64,000 nucleotides of DNA. It comes from Plecoglossus altivelis. Its lineage: Eukaryota; Chordata; Actinopteri; Osmeriformes; Plecoglossidae. Positions within the stretch are counted from its first letter, which is position 1. Each line of letters opens with the position of its first letter. The notes under the pieces were generated by a model. The model was not told the DNA's origin. It saw only the letters and a program-made list of their open reading frames with translations, and ran no database searches. Of the stretch, positions 34,066 through 48,540 are shown in pieces. Location: positions 4,990,453 to 5,054,452 of the forward strand of contig BROE01000004.1 of assembly GCA_036571765.1 (NCBI GenBank), read 5' to 3'. Made by a program: the position numbers and the translations under genes.

Positions 34066-37000
34066 AGGGTGCTAGAGGTAGTTCCCCCTGCAGCGCTCCA
34101 CTGCCCCCTCCTCCCTGGTTGCCCCCCTCTCATCCTTGATCCTAAACAGCTGTGCTCGGAGAACCTAGACAGCAATGGGAAGGTGACATTCTGCTGACAC
34201 GGCTGACAGAACCCTGAACACGTTCCGTGGGAACGCGTCGGGTTCCGATGGAACCGTGAGCGCATAGTGGGGGAATGTTGCAGTCCGTGTGTTCCACCTC
34301 TGGATCACATCCACTAGTAAGGGCTCCAATTAGCCTCTCCAGGGAATGGCCCCAAGGAGTGAGGTAGAATGTGATTTGCGGCATGCTATACAATACAACA
34401 ATGTCTTGTTTGTGTTCCATTGGCATACAGAAACAGAATGCTAGGGTACAGAGGATCTTGCCTCACAGGCTGGACTGTACATCTAAGGGTTTTTAAGAGT
34501 CAAATCAATTACGTTTTTTTGTTTGTTTTGTCCTTTTTTACTGTTCAAAGTCACAGAGGACTTTACAGACTCCCACAGCATCAGCACCTATAACCAACCT
34601 AAACCCTAAAAGAAGACAAATAAAACCCCTCTTTTGACTCTTAAAGCTGGTGGCAATTATGCAACAAGAATAAAAAGAATAAACAATTGTCACTGAACTC
34701 CCACACATTCCAAGTTCTGCATCAGAGGTTCCCAGCTCTGGTTCTTGTCAGTTCAGGGCAGCGGTCAGCTATAGGACTGGAAAGTCCAGGATCAGCAGAA
34801 CTCAGATCAGGACCAGGTAGGAATCGAGATGTCCAGGTGGTCGTTCAGAGACCGATGTCTGACATCTAGTCTCAAAATGTCAGCAAATCTAGGGAAACCT
34901 GGAAAAGAACAGCCTACTGCAGGAATAGGTTTTTAAAGGCCCTTTATCACGCTGTAAGCTTTGGAGTGAGCATGCATCTTTTCAAACTAGAAGCAGAGAA
35001 AATCAAGTTAACAACAACCTTCTGCTTTAAAAAGTAAATCAAAGGTCTTGCACGTGAGTTAAGCCTGACCTGCTTCTTAAAAAGCCATCAATATCCTGTG
35101 GCAAACCAGGCAATAAAACCAAGAATCCTGCCGCTCCAACCTCAACCCCAAGCAAATTCGCCGTCCTTCTAACACAGAGGAGGTCAGCTACTCAATAAAT
35201 CACTATCGCTTTCCAGAGTGGCCTTGATATTCTTAGAAAGCAGCGATTTCATGACGGGCAGAAAGTAACGGACCAGTTTTTCCTGCAGTCTTTTCTTCAC
35301 TGAGGCAGCCCAGCATCTCTTCACTATTGCACATAATCAGATCCTAAAGCGGTTCTGCCTCTCATCTTCAGAACTACGACTCTCACAGAGATGTTCTAGG
35401 GCACCTGGAGAGAGGGAGAGAGAGGGAGGGGGGAAAGAGAGAAAGAGATGAGGACAGAGAGTAAAAGAAAGAGGACAGAGGGAGGTAGCGAAAGACCGAG
35501 ATCGACCGAGATAGCCGGAGTGGTTGTTGAAACCCTGATAGGGATCCCTATTCATTCCCTGACCTCCCAGCTTTGACCTCTCATCCAGCTGTCTCTAGGC
35601 AGGCTGCTCAGTCAGAGCTGGATCTGTCGAGTGAAGGGAGCTCAGCAGTGACTCCTGGCCTCTATTCATCAACCCAGGGGCTGTCTGCCCTGTCTGAGAC
35701 TCCGGCTGTGCGAATAACATCTCCGAAACTCAATTATAGATGATTTTAAAGGGCCGATGTCACGCATCACCTGCCCTGCCATTCTGCCGGCCTGAAGCCG
35801 TGGGCTCCAGTAGCTGATCTGGCGCTTCTCTCTTCCCTGCTACAGAGGAAGGCTGTGCTTCAGGTCATCAGATCATCTCACATCTGTCAGCAGCTGACCA
35901 CAGATAAAAACATCTGGCCAAATTGTCCCTTTCTCTCTTTTATAGATTTTCCATCCTTCCTCAGGTAGATCTTTTAGCGCATGATTTGTGTTGGGTTTTT
36001 TTGTGATTCTGGATGCGTCATCCACATTCTTTGCTGCTCAGCAAAGGGAAGTATTGTTAGCCTGCGGATGACGGTTTTGTTTTTCACAGCATGAAAGACC
36101 TGAGGATGAGAGATAGAGGAAATGTCTGTATGATAACACAACTCTCCTCTTCTCTGCTTTCCTCCCCTCTCTCATATTCTCTTTTCCTCTCCTCTCCCCA
36201 GCATGTCAAAGACAGGAATGAAGAGAGAAAGTAGCAATAAAGAGGTGAGGCCAAAATGCGTCCCTACTGCTTTTCGTAGTCAAGAAAGCACAACCTTTCT
36301 TAATGGACTTGCTTGTTGTCATTTGAAAACAAATCACTTCATGGTGGCAGAACAAGGGTTGTAGCACGTGTATGAGGCATTGACGTCTAACAGCCGCCAA
36401 ACCCTGCACCTCCCCGTCTCTCAGACTGAAACCCACAGCACCAGAGGCTTGGGTGGGGGGTGGACATATCTCTCCCTCTCCTCAACAGGATTGTTTGGAT
36501 TTGAACGCATCTCTCCCAGCCTGCCTGTGCATTCCAGCGCCACACAGACTATGATATATAATACCAAGCCTGCTTTGAAGCAGGCCAGGGGAGCAGGTCT
36601 GTGCCACTGTTAATTTGTCAGATGTCTGTGCCAATAACTCCTTCTCTTTGAGGGACTAGAGCAGGACCGGCGAGTAATAAAGGGGATTCATGGTCATATG
36701 AAGTGGTGGGGTTTCTCCTGAGGTACAGAGGGGTGGATGATGCATGTGTGACTTATGAAGTGAACCCTAGAGAAACCACATCTGTTTCCTCTGCCAGCCC
36801 CTGTTCATTCATAATCTAATCATGTCGCGCACGTGAAGGGACTCGCTAGGTTTTCCATGGAAACCCATGGCCTGCCTTTGACGACACCGCCCTCTCTGAG
36901 AAGCAAGGCCGACCTGCCTGAACGTAAAAAAACCCAACAACCCCAGATTGAACCATGGAAAAAACAGAGGGTGAACCCTCTCGACCAGTGCAGCGGAGCT

Positions 37001-40000
37001 GACAGGACAATAGTGCTCTGGTGGACTCAGGCAAGGACCGCCGCCACGCACCACCACCCTTCTGGTGAAAACCAGAGCAGAGGGGGGGACCGTGTGTCTA
37101 ACACAGGGTACGATGCTGAGGTGACTAGCTGGTTTAGGGTGGTGCACCCAGAACGGTTATTTTGGAATATTTTGGAGCAGACTGAGGCTGGCTGAATGTA
37201 GGTCTTGGAAAGAAGGAAGGTTGGCAAGGTGGAGAGTGGTGGCATACGTAGAGGAAACCCAGAGGTTTTGCACGGTTGCTACAACACTGCGACACTAGAA
37301 CAGCCTGGGGCAGAGCCACGGTTGTGTGTCTTGTGGAGCATTTAAGTAACAGCTTAACATGGTGGACGATGTCTCAGAGCTGGTGTTCTTTAGTGTTTGG
37401 TGCTCTGCCGATGAATGCAGCGGCTCCCTATTTGACCAGACACAAAACTTTATGGAGCAAATGTTCCCCTGGCAAAATAATCACGATGAACCTAATACGT
37501 CTGTGTGTCTGTCTATCTACCTTGCCTCCTCCTCTGTCTCTCTGGAGGGACCACAGGACAAGGTATTCAGTTGAGTCTAGTTAATCCAGGAGGAAAATTC
37601 ATGGATGTCTACTTTTATCATCATACTCCGATTGAATTGAATTGCATTCAGACATTTGAACTTGTCTGACAGCCTGAACACCCATGTATCATGTCTTAGT
37701 TGACACAGATGCTGGTTGTCAAAGAGAGTTGTGGTCCTGTCCTCCCCTCTGTGTGTTATGACTGTTCATGTGTCTCTGGAGTGATGTGATTCTAAAATGC
37801 CCTTTTGAAGACGCGTGTTGTCGGGTATCAAACATCTGCTAAACGTTTCCCACCATTGATTGCAATGGGTCTGGTAAGCAGGGCTGTCTTGCACTTGTAA
37901 CGAACATAATGTTGCCATTGGATGGTGGCAGTTATTCACAGTAATGCTGTCAACCTTCCAGATGAAAGACTGAAATTCATAGTTTGTCTCTATTTGCCCT
38001 CAATATTACCATTGTAGAAGACATTTAGGCACAGAAACAAATACTGAAAAAGTAATTTGACCCCAGCGCCCCAAAATAAAAAGGTTGCGTGGAAATGACT
38101 TTTATAGAACTACACGGCATGAGTTATATGAACTACGTCTGTCCTTTCAAGTACTTTTTTGATCATGGCTTCCTCAGATAGGCTGGCATTCCTGGCCGAT
38201 TACAAATAGAATACATGGTGAAAGAACAGTACGTCTTTTGACATTGACTATGTCATATTTCTTTGTCAGATTGTTGGAGGATGGGGCGTAGACAGCATCT
38301 GTTCCACATCGCTTTTTTTGTCATCGGACCCTGTCTCTCAACAACACACTATTGGATGGCTCAGATAATGGATTTAGAGTCACTCATGTGCAACAACAAC
38401 TCCCTTTCAAATGGGCCAATGATGAAGTCAGCCTTCATCTGGGACACAGATCATAGGTGGAATCTCTCAGGTGGACCCTGTCGTGTTGTTTTCAATGGCA
38501 GGCCAGACTCAAAACCTGCCATCCAATATTTAGTCTGCTCTTTCCAGACATGCCTGCTTTATTTCACTCTCACTCTCCTTATGCTACTTTTTATGATCTT
38601 AATCATAAAATCCCTGGGACATCTTGTTCTCTAACTCTTCCCCCTCTGATACTGAGTCCTGACATTGATATTGAACCCTGAATTATTTCTTTGCAGTTTT
38701 CGGGGTTTATTTTTTTTTCACCATGATACACTGCTTGGTACACAGTCATCCACAACATAAGTAACTCAATATAGGTTGATGATGTGCACGGTGAACCTCC
38801 CTGCCTCTTGCACTGTCCTGCTCTTCATCTCTATATCTCTTTATCCCTCCCGCTCTTTCGTTTTCCCAGACTGTTCTCATTTCTCTCATTTGGGGTCTGG
38901 TTAGATTTTACGAGGAGCTGCTATCTATTTGACAGCAGCGGACACCCTTCGTGGCCTGTGTACTGTTGAGTAACGTTTCTGAAGAGTTCCAGTTTAGAGA
39001 TGCTTTCATGTGATGCCAGTCCTTTAGTGCAACGTACGAGAAAAACAATTGAACTCAAGACGACGTCGTCAGCCCAAAGAAAGGTTTGGGTTTTTAAGTT
39101 GGGTCCTGCTGGTATGTGGACGATCGTCACTCAGGGGAAGAAATTGGTTAATGACCACACAGCAATGTAGAGTGACAGGACTTTACCAGCCCTGCTGGAG
39201 ATGAAGCAGGCTAGCGACACTTTCTGCTGATTGAAATGAAAGGTTTGGGTCTCCAAGACGGCTGCAGTACGCGACCACGACGAAGACGCTTCTACTTGCC
39301 TGGTGGTGACATTGACGCTTTAATAATGTGGAAGCACGGTTCACGGTTGAACGGTTCAATTCCTCCACATCACTCTAATCCACATCCCCCACTGCCCCAA
39401 CCCCTTGCCTCTAATCCAACGCTTGTAATCTCTCCAGCTGTGGTTTGGCCCACAACTCATCTCACTCTCTCTCTCCCTCCCTCCATTCTCCTTGGTCGAC
39501 GCTGCGTTCGCTAGACCACATTCACCACTAGCACGGGCCAGAACGGCTCAGGCTCCCTGTTATTCACCACCCCACATGTCATGCCATAACGTTTAATCAG
39601 CAGCAGAACCCGAGTCTGGGCCCACACTGACGCACGCATCCATCAGTAGACGGAAGACGGCTACTTGCTGTGGCGTCTCGCTTGAGAGGGAAGCACATAA
39701 GGGAAGAAGCGGACGCCAAACCGTCTTTTTTTTTCCCTCGGCGTCTCCCTCGCCGCTCACTGTTTAGGAGGTGTCGCTATAATCGTTTTCAATGTGATAA
39801 CTGTCTCCATCTGTTTCTATCATGAATATTTTGGCAGCAGAGGCTGAGCATAATCATAGCGAGACCCCAATTTTTTCTGTGTGTTTTTCTCCGAGCGTGT
39901 ATGTGTCTCTGCATGTGTGTGGTCTTGCGTTTAGTTCGTCTGCAAAGAGCTTTGTCATCGAGGGAGGAACGTTATTGGGGGGAAGGGGGTCAATGAGGGT

Positions 40001-43000
40001 TTGGAACCGTGACCTGCGTGGTCACGTGAATGCGTGTCCACCCTGCGTAATGACTGGTGTCCTCTTCCGCTGAGCTATTCGCTGCATCGCAGGACTCATG
40101 GAGTGTGTGATTTTATGGAGACTTCTTATGATAATGATAAGTTGGTTGGGAACTTCCTAAATAGAACGGGTGATGAATGACAACAACAGGCCTTCTGGTG
40201 GGGCTCTGAGATCTGGAGGATGGTGTTTTGAGTAGCGCTGAGCTGAGCTGGGACACATGTTCGTTTACAGCTGTCAGCTTGCGTCCTTATTCCTACAGTA
40301 ATATTGAAATTATTATTTATGTACTGTGTGACATCTTCAATGGTGACCAATATACTCTGCCTCAGCGCCCTCTTTTTTTTCCTTTGCGCAAGAACTGTGT
40401 TGTTGTGACAAGCTGTACAAATGGGCCATTGTAAACACATGGTTAAAAAGCAGCAACCAAATATCGGTCAGTTTTGCAATCCATTGTGTGTTCCTTGCAT
40501 GGGCTGGATAAGGGATTGTTTTGAATGTGACCTAGATGCATTGGACAAACATAAAAGAGATATAATAAAGACAATGTTTTTCACCAGCTAACCCACGTCA
40601 CTCCTTGGCTGGTCCACTTTTGAACCATTCCAAGAGAGGGACACAGAAAACATTTATTCCCACAGCAACTGTGTTTCTTAAGGTTGTTAAGTTGATTAAT
40701 CGTTCGTTGTGTTTTCTGGCTGCATCAAAATCTCTCTGTTGATCCGATCTTCATACGATCCAAACTTTGTGTCACTTTCGTGGTTTATCTCTTTCAAACC
40801 GTAAGTATCAATCATTGTTAATGAGAAGGTTGTCTAGGCAGTAAGAGTTACAATCTGTGAGATATGGCCAGTGACTATGACTGGGATTGGTTGGTGCGTT
40901 CACCTCAGTGAATTCCATCTACCGGCTGTCCTCAAGTCAGTGCCTCACATCACTATGAGATATAGGTTGAAAGTAATCCAGATAGGAAGTCGATGAGGAC
41001 AGATACACGAGCGATAAGTAATCGTCTTGAAATATGACATGAAAGCATTCACTTATGATCCCGAAATGAATAACTCCCTGCTGTAGATCAGGAATGTGTG
41101 AAGGTTCTTCAAGACTTGAGTGAGCGTCCCCAAATCTGAGAACCTCTTTACTGCTTGAGTTTCTTGTCATGACATGAGAAAAAGAAATTAATTCCGTTTC
41201 AATTGAATTAAAAGAACCTCTCTCTCTCTCACTCTGTCTCTTCATAGCCTAGCGAGATGTAAGTGTGTGTGTTTCTCATGACGTATCTTGAGTTACTGGT
41301 TGCCATCTCTGAGTAGATCACTCTGTCTTCCCATCTAGGAGCACTTGAGGACAGGCCTCTCTGAAGAGGACTGTGGGTGTTAATAAGAGTCAAGAACCAC
41401 CATGCCTCTCAAAGCAGCCTGTTAAACATTAGTATGGCTAATCTGCTGTTATGTCTCAAAGTGCCAGTTTCTTTTAGGCTAAGGTTAGACCTGTGTTCAC
41501 AAGCATCATTTTATACCTAATGGGGGCTGTACTTGTAAAATGTGCCATCTGAAAATTACATTTCTGAAACAAGGACCGTAGAAGCGTTTAAGAAATGACG
41601 AAAAACTTTATGAGTGTTTCCCATTTCCCAGAACTCACGGTTGACTGTTTTGACTGCGCAGGCACGTTTTAGCTCGGAGGGATAACTGATCTAACACGGA
41701 TGTTGGCTGCTCTTTGTGCTTCTGATGTCTTACAGAGACAGTGCCCAGTATAAGAGAAATGAAATGCACAGGGAAGGTTAGAAATATCCCTGCCTGGCCC
41801 AATGTCAATTTATGCAGAATCAACGCATATAAATTGAGGACACATGCTGTGGTCACTGTTAACGTGATGCACAAATTGGGCTGTGAAATAAGATAAAGGC
41901 CTGGCGGTTTTAACTACAAATAACTGTAAGTTGGGTCTCCTCTTCCTGTCGAAGACAACAGAAGATCCCCGAAAACGTTTGGTTGGATTTCTTCATGACA
42001 TTCTGAAAGCTCAAACCTTTGTAGCTGCCAGTGAAGCTCCTCTTACTCTGGGATTCCACAATCTAGAATCTACATGTGACACTCCCTCTCATACAAGCAC
42101 GCCTTCAGGCAGCCTGGACACGACTTCTAAGACTATGTAGGGTCGATTCCCCCCCATCAGCTTCCCCAAAAGCTAATTGGTCTTCCTGGAGGGGTGAGCA
42201 GGTGTGGTAGGTGAGCCATGCCCATATAGAGGCAGAGCAGTCAGGGCACATGGTTTACCTTCTGCATACATTAATTGATTTACTGCCTCTCCAGACTGTT
42301 GTGCTCATCTTAAACAAGCACTGATTGAAGAGAGAGCCTTACCTTTACCAGTCAGGCGGATTGTTGACAAGTCTGTCGATGTTAGAACGTCAGTTGGAGT
42401 GGGTTTAACTTCACAGACATTTATCTAAACACAAAAGCTCAGCCTTTTTTCCTTCAGCATTTTGTTTCTTCTCCATGCTGTGGCAACCAGTTAGCCTGGT
42501 ATGAAAATCAGTCTCTCCAACTCCAGAGACAAACTGTTTGGGTGTCTTCCAAAGTAAACTGAAACACTGTGAACATTTCCTGTCAATGTACTCAGCCTTC
42601 TCCAAAGACAGTAGCACTTTCTAGACTAAACAAAAGGGTTTGATCCGTGGTTAGACAAACAGCGTGTCTGGTTCAGGATAGAAACAACAAACACTGCCTT
42701 CGTTTATGTCATTGCAGAGATGTTTGGGGTTCCCCGTTTGCTTGAGTTCTCCTAACCAAGGTCCAAACAACCCCCCTCTCAGATGATTACGCTGTTTGTG
42801 TTTGTTTAATCAACCATCTTAGCATGAGTCTTCTGTATTGGCCTACGTGCTAGATCACAACATCAGTTCATACTTATTGAACGTCTTGCTTTGTTGATGG
42901 GACAACCTTTTCGTCTGGTTTCAAGTAAACATTTGCGATGAATGTGGACATGGTGTGTATGAAGAAGACAAACGGGTGATGAAGGAGGGGCTGGAGCACG

Positions 43001-46000
43001 CGGAGTCTTCCTGCCTCATCACAGACAAGCTCCGGCAGAGCCTTTCAATGCACTTGAGCAGAAGGGGAATCTGAAGAAAGGAGACATGCTCGTCGGTATG
43101 GCAACCCCCCGAGGTTAGCCAGACCAGAGGAAATAGCCCACGTTCCGAGATAAGTCAAGTCTGACTCTTCACATCCTTCTGCGTTAGGGCGGAGATCTGC
43201 ACCATATTAAACTCCTGGCAGTCCTTTGTAGTCATGGATTAGAAACCGGCAGAGTTTAGAAGAGTTGGAGGGAATGTGCTGCTTTGGTCTTGGGTGCCTT
43301 CTGGTACATGATGTTTAATATTTACGTTACATTTACATTTTTTCATTTAGCAAATGCTTTTATCCAAAGTGACATACAATTTGTGGATAGGCACAGTATT
43401 CTAATCCAAGGGATGATATTAAACAGACCAAGTAACAATACAAGAGCTTTGAGCATGATTGTACTTAATTGTCACCACCTTTTTCTAATCTTTTCACATG
43501 TTGTTTTGTTTTGGTACAATCCTTGCCTTTTTCCCTTTTCAATTATAACATTTTCAGGGGGGCAATTAGGAGAGACCAAAAATGTCTTAATGGTGCCATA
43601 AAGATGGGGAAGCTAGTAAAGATTTTTTGCCAGGAGCGAAAAGGAAAGCATGTGGTATAAAGGCTCCTTATAACATTCAGGACGCTGAGGGAGACGGTGC
43701 CCAACTGATGCTGGGAGTGGAGAGGAGCCAGACTTCCTGATAGGCATCTAAAGACCTCATCACATGTGAAGCAGGACAATATCATGGCTTTAGTTAACCT
43801 GAAAAGGTCTCTCAAATACTTTCCCAACAGCCATCCAAAGTATGGGTAACGAATGATCCTGTTGTTAAGTACTGACCTAGAAATCAGATTTTTTGATGTC
43901 CATTGCCATGAGGAAACATCAGCCGATTACTGCGCAATTGTAAATGAACTAAATAGATAAAACAGTTTGAGACAGTTTTAGGTAATGATGGGTTGTCACT
44001 TTATAATGAAATGGTGGGCACGGCTGTAACCGCTCCATATACATATATTAGACTGTGTCTGAGTTTCTCTTCAGCTTTCTACACAGGTCTGAGCTACTAT
44101 GAAAGTTCAACCATCAAGTTATCGCATTCTGACAGCGTCCCTGCAATTTGGGGGCAGCTATAAAAAAACCCTGTTCTAAGATGCAGTGGATGTGGCTTCT
44201 CAATGCCAATAGCTCCTTTGGAATGAACCACGGTTTGGGGAAGGGGGGTGGACATAAATATTTACAAAGTAGAAGCATTAAGGGTATGTTCCTTCATTTT
44301 TCTTATTCTGTGCCCTGAAGCTCCTGTGAGCTTCCTGTGAACCCTCATCGTCGCTTGTGGAGGTTTTTACGCAGAGATCTCAAAGGAATTTCAATTTTCG
44401 CTTTACTGTAATGTTTAAGCCGGAAATGATCACAATGAGACATAATGAGATCCTGGTATTCAACATTTCAGTTTCATTTCCATGTCTCCAGGGGTATCTC
44501 CTGTAATGAGACAACATCCCAGTTTGTCAAGAAGACCTCTTTCAATCTCTTTCTTGCCTGAACCTCCCTTGGTTGATATTGTAACACACTACATCCACAG
44601 CCAGAAGCCTTAGTAGCCTTGGTTACCCCTTAATGACTTTCAGGGCCTTGATTTCCAGCAAAGTTCAAGCTCACGCTTGAATCGACAAAAATCCTGATGA
44701 GATATCAGTGTATAGCACAGTCCCTCCTTCACCTGGTCCCTCCAGCCAGACTGCTGTGGAGAACAGGACTGAATAAATCCACATCCTCAGTTCCCCTTCC
44801 GACTAACAACACTTGAAGATTGATTGTAGCTGTACCGTACGATCTTCACGGGAGCCAGGAGACATCCCCCTCCTCTTCCTGATCGACCGACAGAGAAAAC
44901 CTGACCTGATTTGTTAGTCTGGCGTCTGCTGGGACAGGGAGTCAGTGTTTTCAGTGTAAATCAGCAGGGAGCTGGAGGCCTGGGAGGAAGATGTAAGCCA
45001 CATTAAAGACAGGAGAAAGCTTAGGCGCCACCAACGTTTACTAAAGCGTTGCATCCCATTGTCAATTTTCTTTGTCGTAGTTACCAGAATCTGGCCCCTA
45101 CCACACAAAACATTGGTCCGTTGGTGGTCACATACTGACAGGTTAAGTATGTCTTTGGTTATGACCTTTAAGAAAGACATGGGAAATTAACTCAAGGATG
45201 GCTTGGACACTGAAGCTCGTCACTTCTGAGCCACTGGTGTTTTAAGTTCCTATGATGAAGTGCATCTAGACAGTTCCCTATCAGCTAAGCTCCGGGACTC
45301 TGGGAACAACTTCAGCTGCACCACCTCGTACTGTAAAACACAAGGAGGCTAAAAGCTTGCAGAAGGAACCACGTTCTCTGACAGCCAGACATGAGTAAGG
45401 AACAAGGAGAAGATCTCTGCCACTGTTTTTTGTTTTTTCAACCACTGAAAAACAACTACGACCTCTGGGGTCACCAAACACTTGAGAAGGAAACGTCTGG
45501 AATGGATACCAGGGGTAACAACACAGGAGAGAGGGGCGCTGCCCTGTTTGATTGAATATATATTTATACTGAACTCCCAAAGGCTGTAATCGTGGGTTTT
45601 TTAAATATGTCCTTCACTTCAAGGAAAGTTTATCTGAAGCCTATGGCGAATGGACGAGAATAACCGACGGCAGAAAAACATGAAATACTGTACGGTTTTC
45701 TCAGCCAGGCCATGGCTGCTTAAAGCCTGACTATTTTGAGTCAGGAACTTCTGAAGTCATTTAAAACTTTTTTGCTTCAAACCTTGTAATCAAGGATGTG
45801 AAAAAGCAGTTTAATTCAAGATGTGTAATTACTTCTGGAGTAGTCAAATTTAGTTTTATTTTTCAAAACAACATAAAAACATTGCTTTATCTCTTAAGAT
45901 TATGTTTTTTTTGTGCTGAATTTGACTGTGTTTTGGGTAGTGGCATAATGAACTTTCAGCTGCTTGGGAAAGTTGCTGACCAGGGAATTTTCACATGGTG

Positions 46001-48120
46001 GCCTACTAGATCTCAGTAGATAAACAGCGGCAGCCGATTCTTGAAAATGGTGGACCTATAGTAGGCTGGCCTTTCAGAAAGGTCTTTGCATTTGTAAGCC
46101 AATAGTATCAGTCCATTTGAACAGCACACAAAACGATACTGAATATATGTCTAAATCACCCACACCCCCGCGGTTTCCTGTTCCTTTGAGACGTCAGTAA
46201 ACCTCTCAAATCCTATGACGGGTCGGTTCATTAATCACATTCATTAGCTGTCTACTTGTTTTTGTGCTCCATAAAGCGGCACTTTCGGCTTGCCTGAGCG
46301 ATGTTGGGAGTCGGCCTACCGACAAGGTCGCTCGGTTGACGTCTCAGCCGCGGTCCAGTCCCGCCCCATGACTAGCAGACACGGCCATCACACACAATCG
46401 ATGCCCTTCTCTAAGCCCTTGTTGCTAGGATGCTACGATGGGAATGTTTCTGAATGACAAAGGGTGATTAAAGGCTCTGATTTCTCCATATGCTGACATT
46501 TCTGAGTTTTTTATTTGTCGTTCTGAATGGGAATGTTATTCTGTTGGTATGGAATTTTCCTTTGACTGGTCATTCATTGATATACGGAATCATTCCCTAT
46601 GTTTTGGAAGAAGTGACCAAGACTTTTAATTTCTTCTGCAATGTTGGTATAACATCCTGGGAACAGCTAGCTTCAAAATATATTAAAACCATTACCTGTG
46701 GCTGCAGTTGGCTTTTGGCAATAATAGCTAGCTAGACTATCTCCCAAAAGCCAAAATCCATTAACTTTCTCAGCAGGTAAACACTCGCAGGTTTGTGCGT
46801 TTGTGACTGTGGCTAACTAGTTAGCTACCGCTAGCTTCACTTTTCACACAGAAACTTTATGCCGAAACCGTGCAACGTATAAAAAATAATATACAGAAAC
46901 ATCTATACCAAGGCCAAACCTCGTATCGTTTCCATCATAAAATAGCTTACACTCCAAGAAATATTTTTAAATCATTAACCCCTTTCTTGAGGAATGTCCT
47001 GGGAAATGTTAAGTAAGAGAGCTGGATCTTAAAATACTTCCTGTTATGAGGAAGCAATTCTCCAGACAGGACTTCTGTTTTGGACCGAACACTCTGACAG
47101 AATGTACCCTTTTAACACAATGCATCTCTGTTCCGCTTATTACATTGTGTTGAAAATCTCTTTATATGCTTAAACCAAATCTGGTTGTTTTATTGCTACA
47201 GTATGATCACATAATCAATTCATGTGGGCTTGACTTTGGACCCTGTTGCAATGTGGCCTTCCTATGTTACATAGGAAAACAGTCTGTAAGGAGCTCATTT
47301 AACTCGGGGTAATGGGCCGTTCTTAACTGTTCTCCCCCGTCCCCCCTCCTTCAATATGTCATGCCTAATTGGCAATCAACTATTTGCTAATTCCTCATGA
47401 CAATCAGAGCATGGAGTTCTGAAGGCATGGAGCATAATATCATAATAAGAATAATAAGTGTCTGAACACGGACTCTCATAAGATACATTTTGATCTCAAC
47501 GACAACTCACACTCATAGTTCTTCAACATACTTAATAAGGCCCCAACATTTGATTTCTTAGGCGACACGGAAGGAAGGTGTGGAATGCAAGATCAGAAAA
47601 TGATGTCAGGTAGCTTGTGAGTAAATATATATGGAGATTTTATGTGAAGGTATCTGGTGTCTAATGTGATTGCTAGATGCGTATCATATCTCTGATAGCC
47701 TGCGATGAGCCATTGGGATATAATGTGGCACAGTATGTAGGAGTGTGAAACCCTGTGGGTTAGGTTTGACGCTGGCAGAGAGGACTTCAGGATTACCTCA
47801 GCGCTGATCTACTGCTTGGGGACACGCTGGTGCAGAAACATTTCCTCTGCGGTAATTGGCTAAGTGGTTTGTTCTTGCGCCCGGGCTGCCCATGGTCACT
47901 CAGAGGCCAGGGCCCCGGACCAGACTGGGCCTCTCCGGCCTCTCCAGCCGCAGCATCTATACACACAGGCTCCCTCCAGGACCAGTCTGTAATTACAGGC
48001 AGGCCGTCCAGCCTGGTGAGGGGTATCCCCAGACTCGCTGCGAGAAGCAGGCCTGTAGCACGGCTCCCTATGAAACTTGAAATGAGTGTGAAAGCCAGGG
48101 GAAACTGCTCCGCACTGCTC
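34066..48120. other. Intergenic, no gene supported
   Basis: About 14 kb of mostly unique sequence, without a frame showing a recognisable domain or exon context. Minor content: a GA-rich patch near 35,405-35,480, a SINE core-like fragment at 43,318-43,400 and a CpG-rich patch at 46,265-46,400. In human, FSIP1 lies between GPR176 and THBS1; no comparable coiled-coil exon could be read here. Confidence 0.5.
43318..43400 (+). mobile_element. SINE core-like fragment
   Basis: ATTTACGTTACATTTACATT then TTTTCATTTAGCAAATGCTT, TTATCCAAAGTGACATACAA. This is the best of three copies here of a short element common in teleost genomes (V-SINE-type core with ATTTACATT tail). No tRNA-like head is visible beside it. 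Confidence 0.65.
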
Positions 48121-48438
48121 CCAGACACACACACACACATACACACACACACAGACACATACACATACACACACACACACACAAACATATACACACACAC
48201 ACACTTGCTCAGGGAGTTGTCATGGTTCTTAGATATGGCCTAATGTGGCGTAAGGCCGGCCTGATCTCTGAGGCAATGCTTCAATTTGGAATGCTGATCT
48301 AATTCAAGATTTACAGGCCAGGCCTGACCACTGCGCTTTTAACCTGCCAAATCCACCATAGAGTGATTCCCTGTTCAGAGGCACAAGACCACATCCCGGC
48401 TCCCTGCTCTCTGTCTCTCTCTCTCTGTCTCTCTCTCG

Positions 48439-48482
<44 letters not shown>

Positions 48483-48540
48483 GTCTCTCACTCCGTCTTT
48501 TGCTTTCACTCTGTCTTTGTCACTCGCTCTGTTTCTCTCC
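48121..48540. repeat. (CA)n and (CT)n microsatellites
   Basis: CA/TACA array at 48,125-48,205 and CT/GTCT array at 48,410-48,500, separated by unique sequence. Confidence 0.9.

Noticed and set aside
33831..34265. 144-codon minus frame
   Set aside because: Mostly the 41-bp minisatellite. The unit is not a multiple of three and the frame has no other support.
43469..43660. Frame with AIKMGKLVKIFCQERKGK, at first sight like the FSIP1 coiled coil
   Set aside because: The similarity is only in Lys-rich composition. There is no acceptor/donor pair in the right phase and the frame starts in low-complexity T-rich sequence.
46490..46735. 81-codon hydrophobic plus frame
   Set aside because: AT-rich sequence readily gives Phe/Leu/Ile frames. 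There is no start context, splice site or family match.
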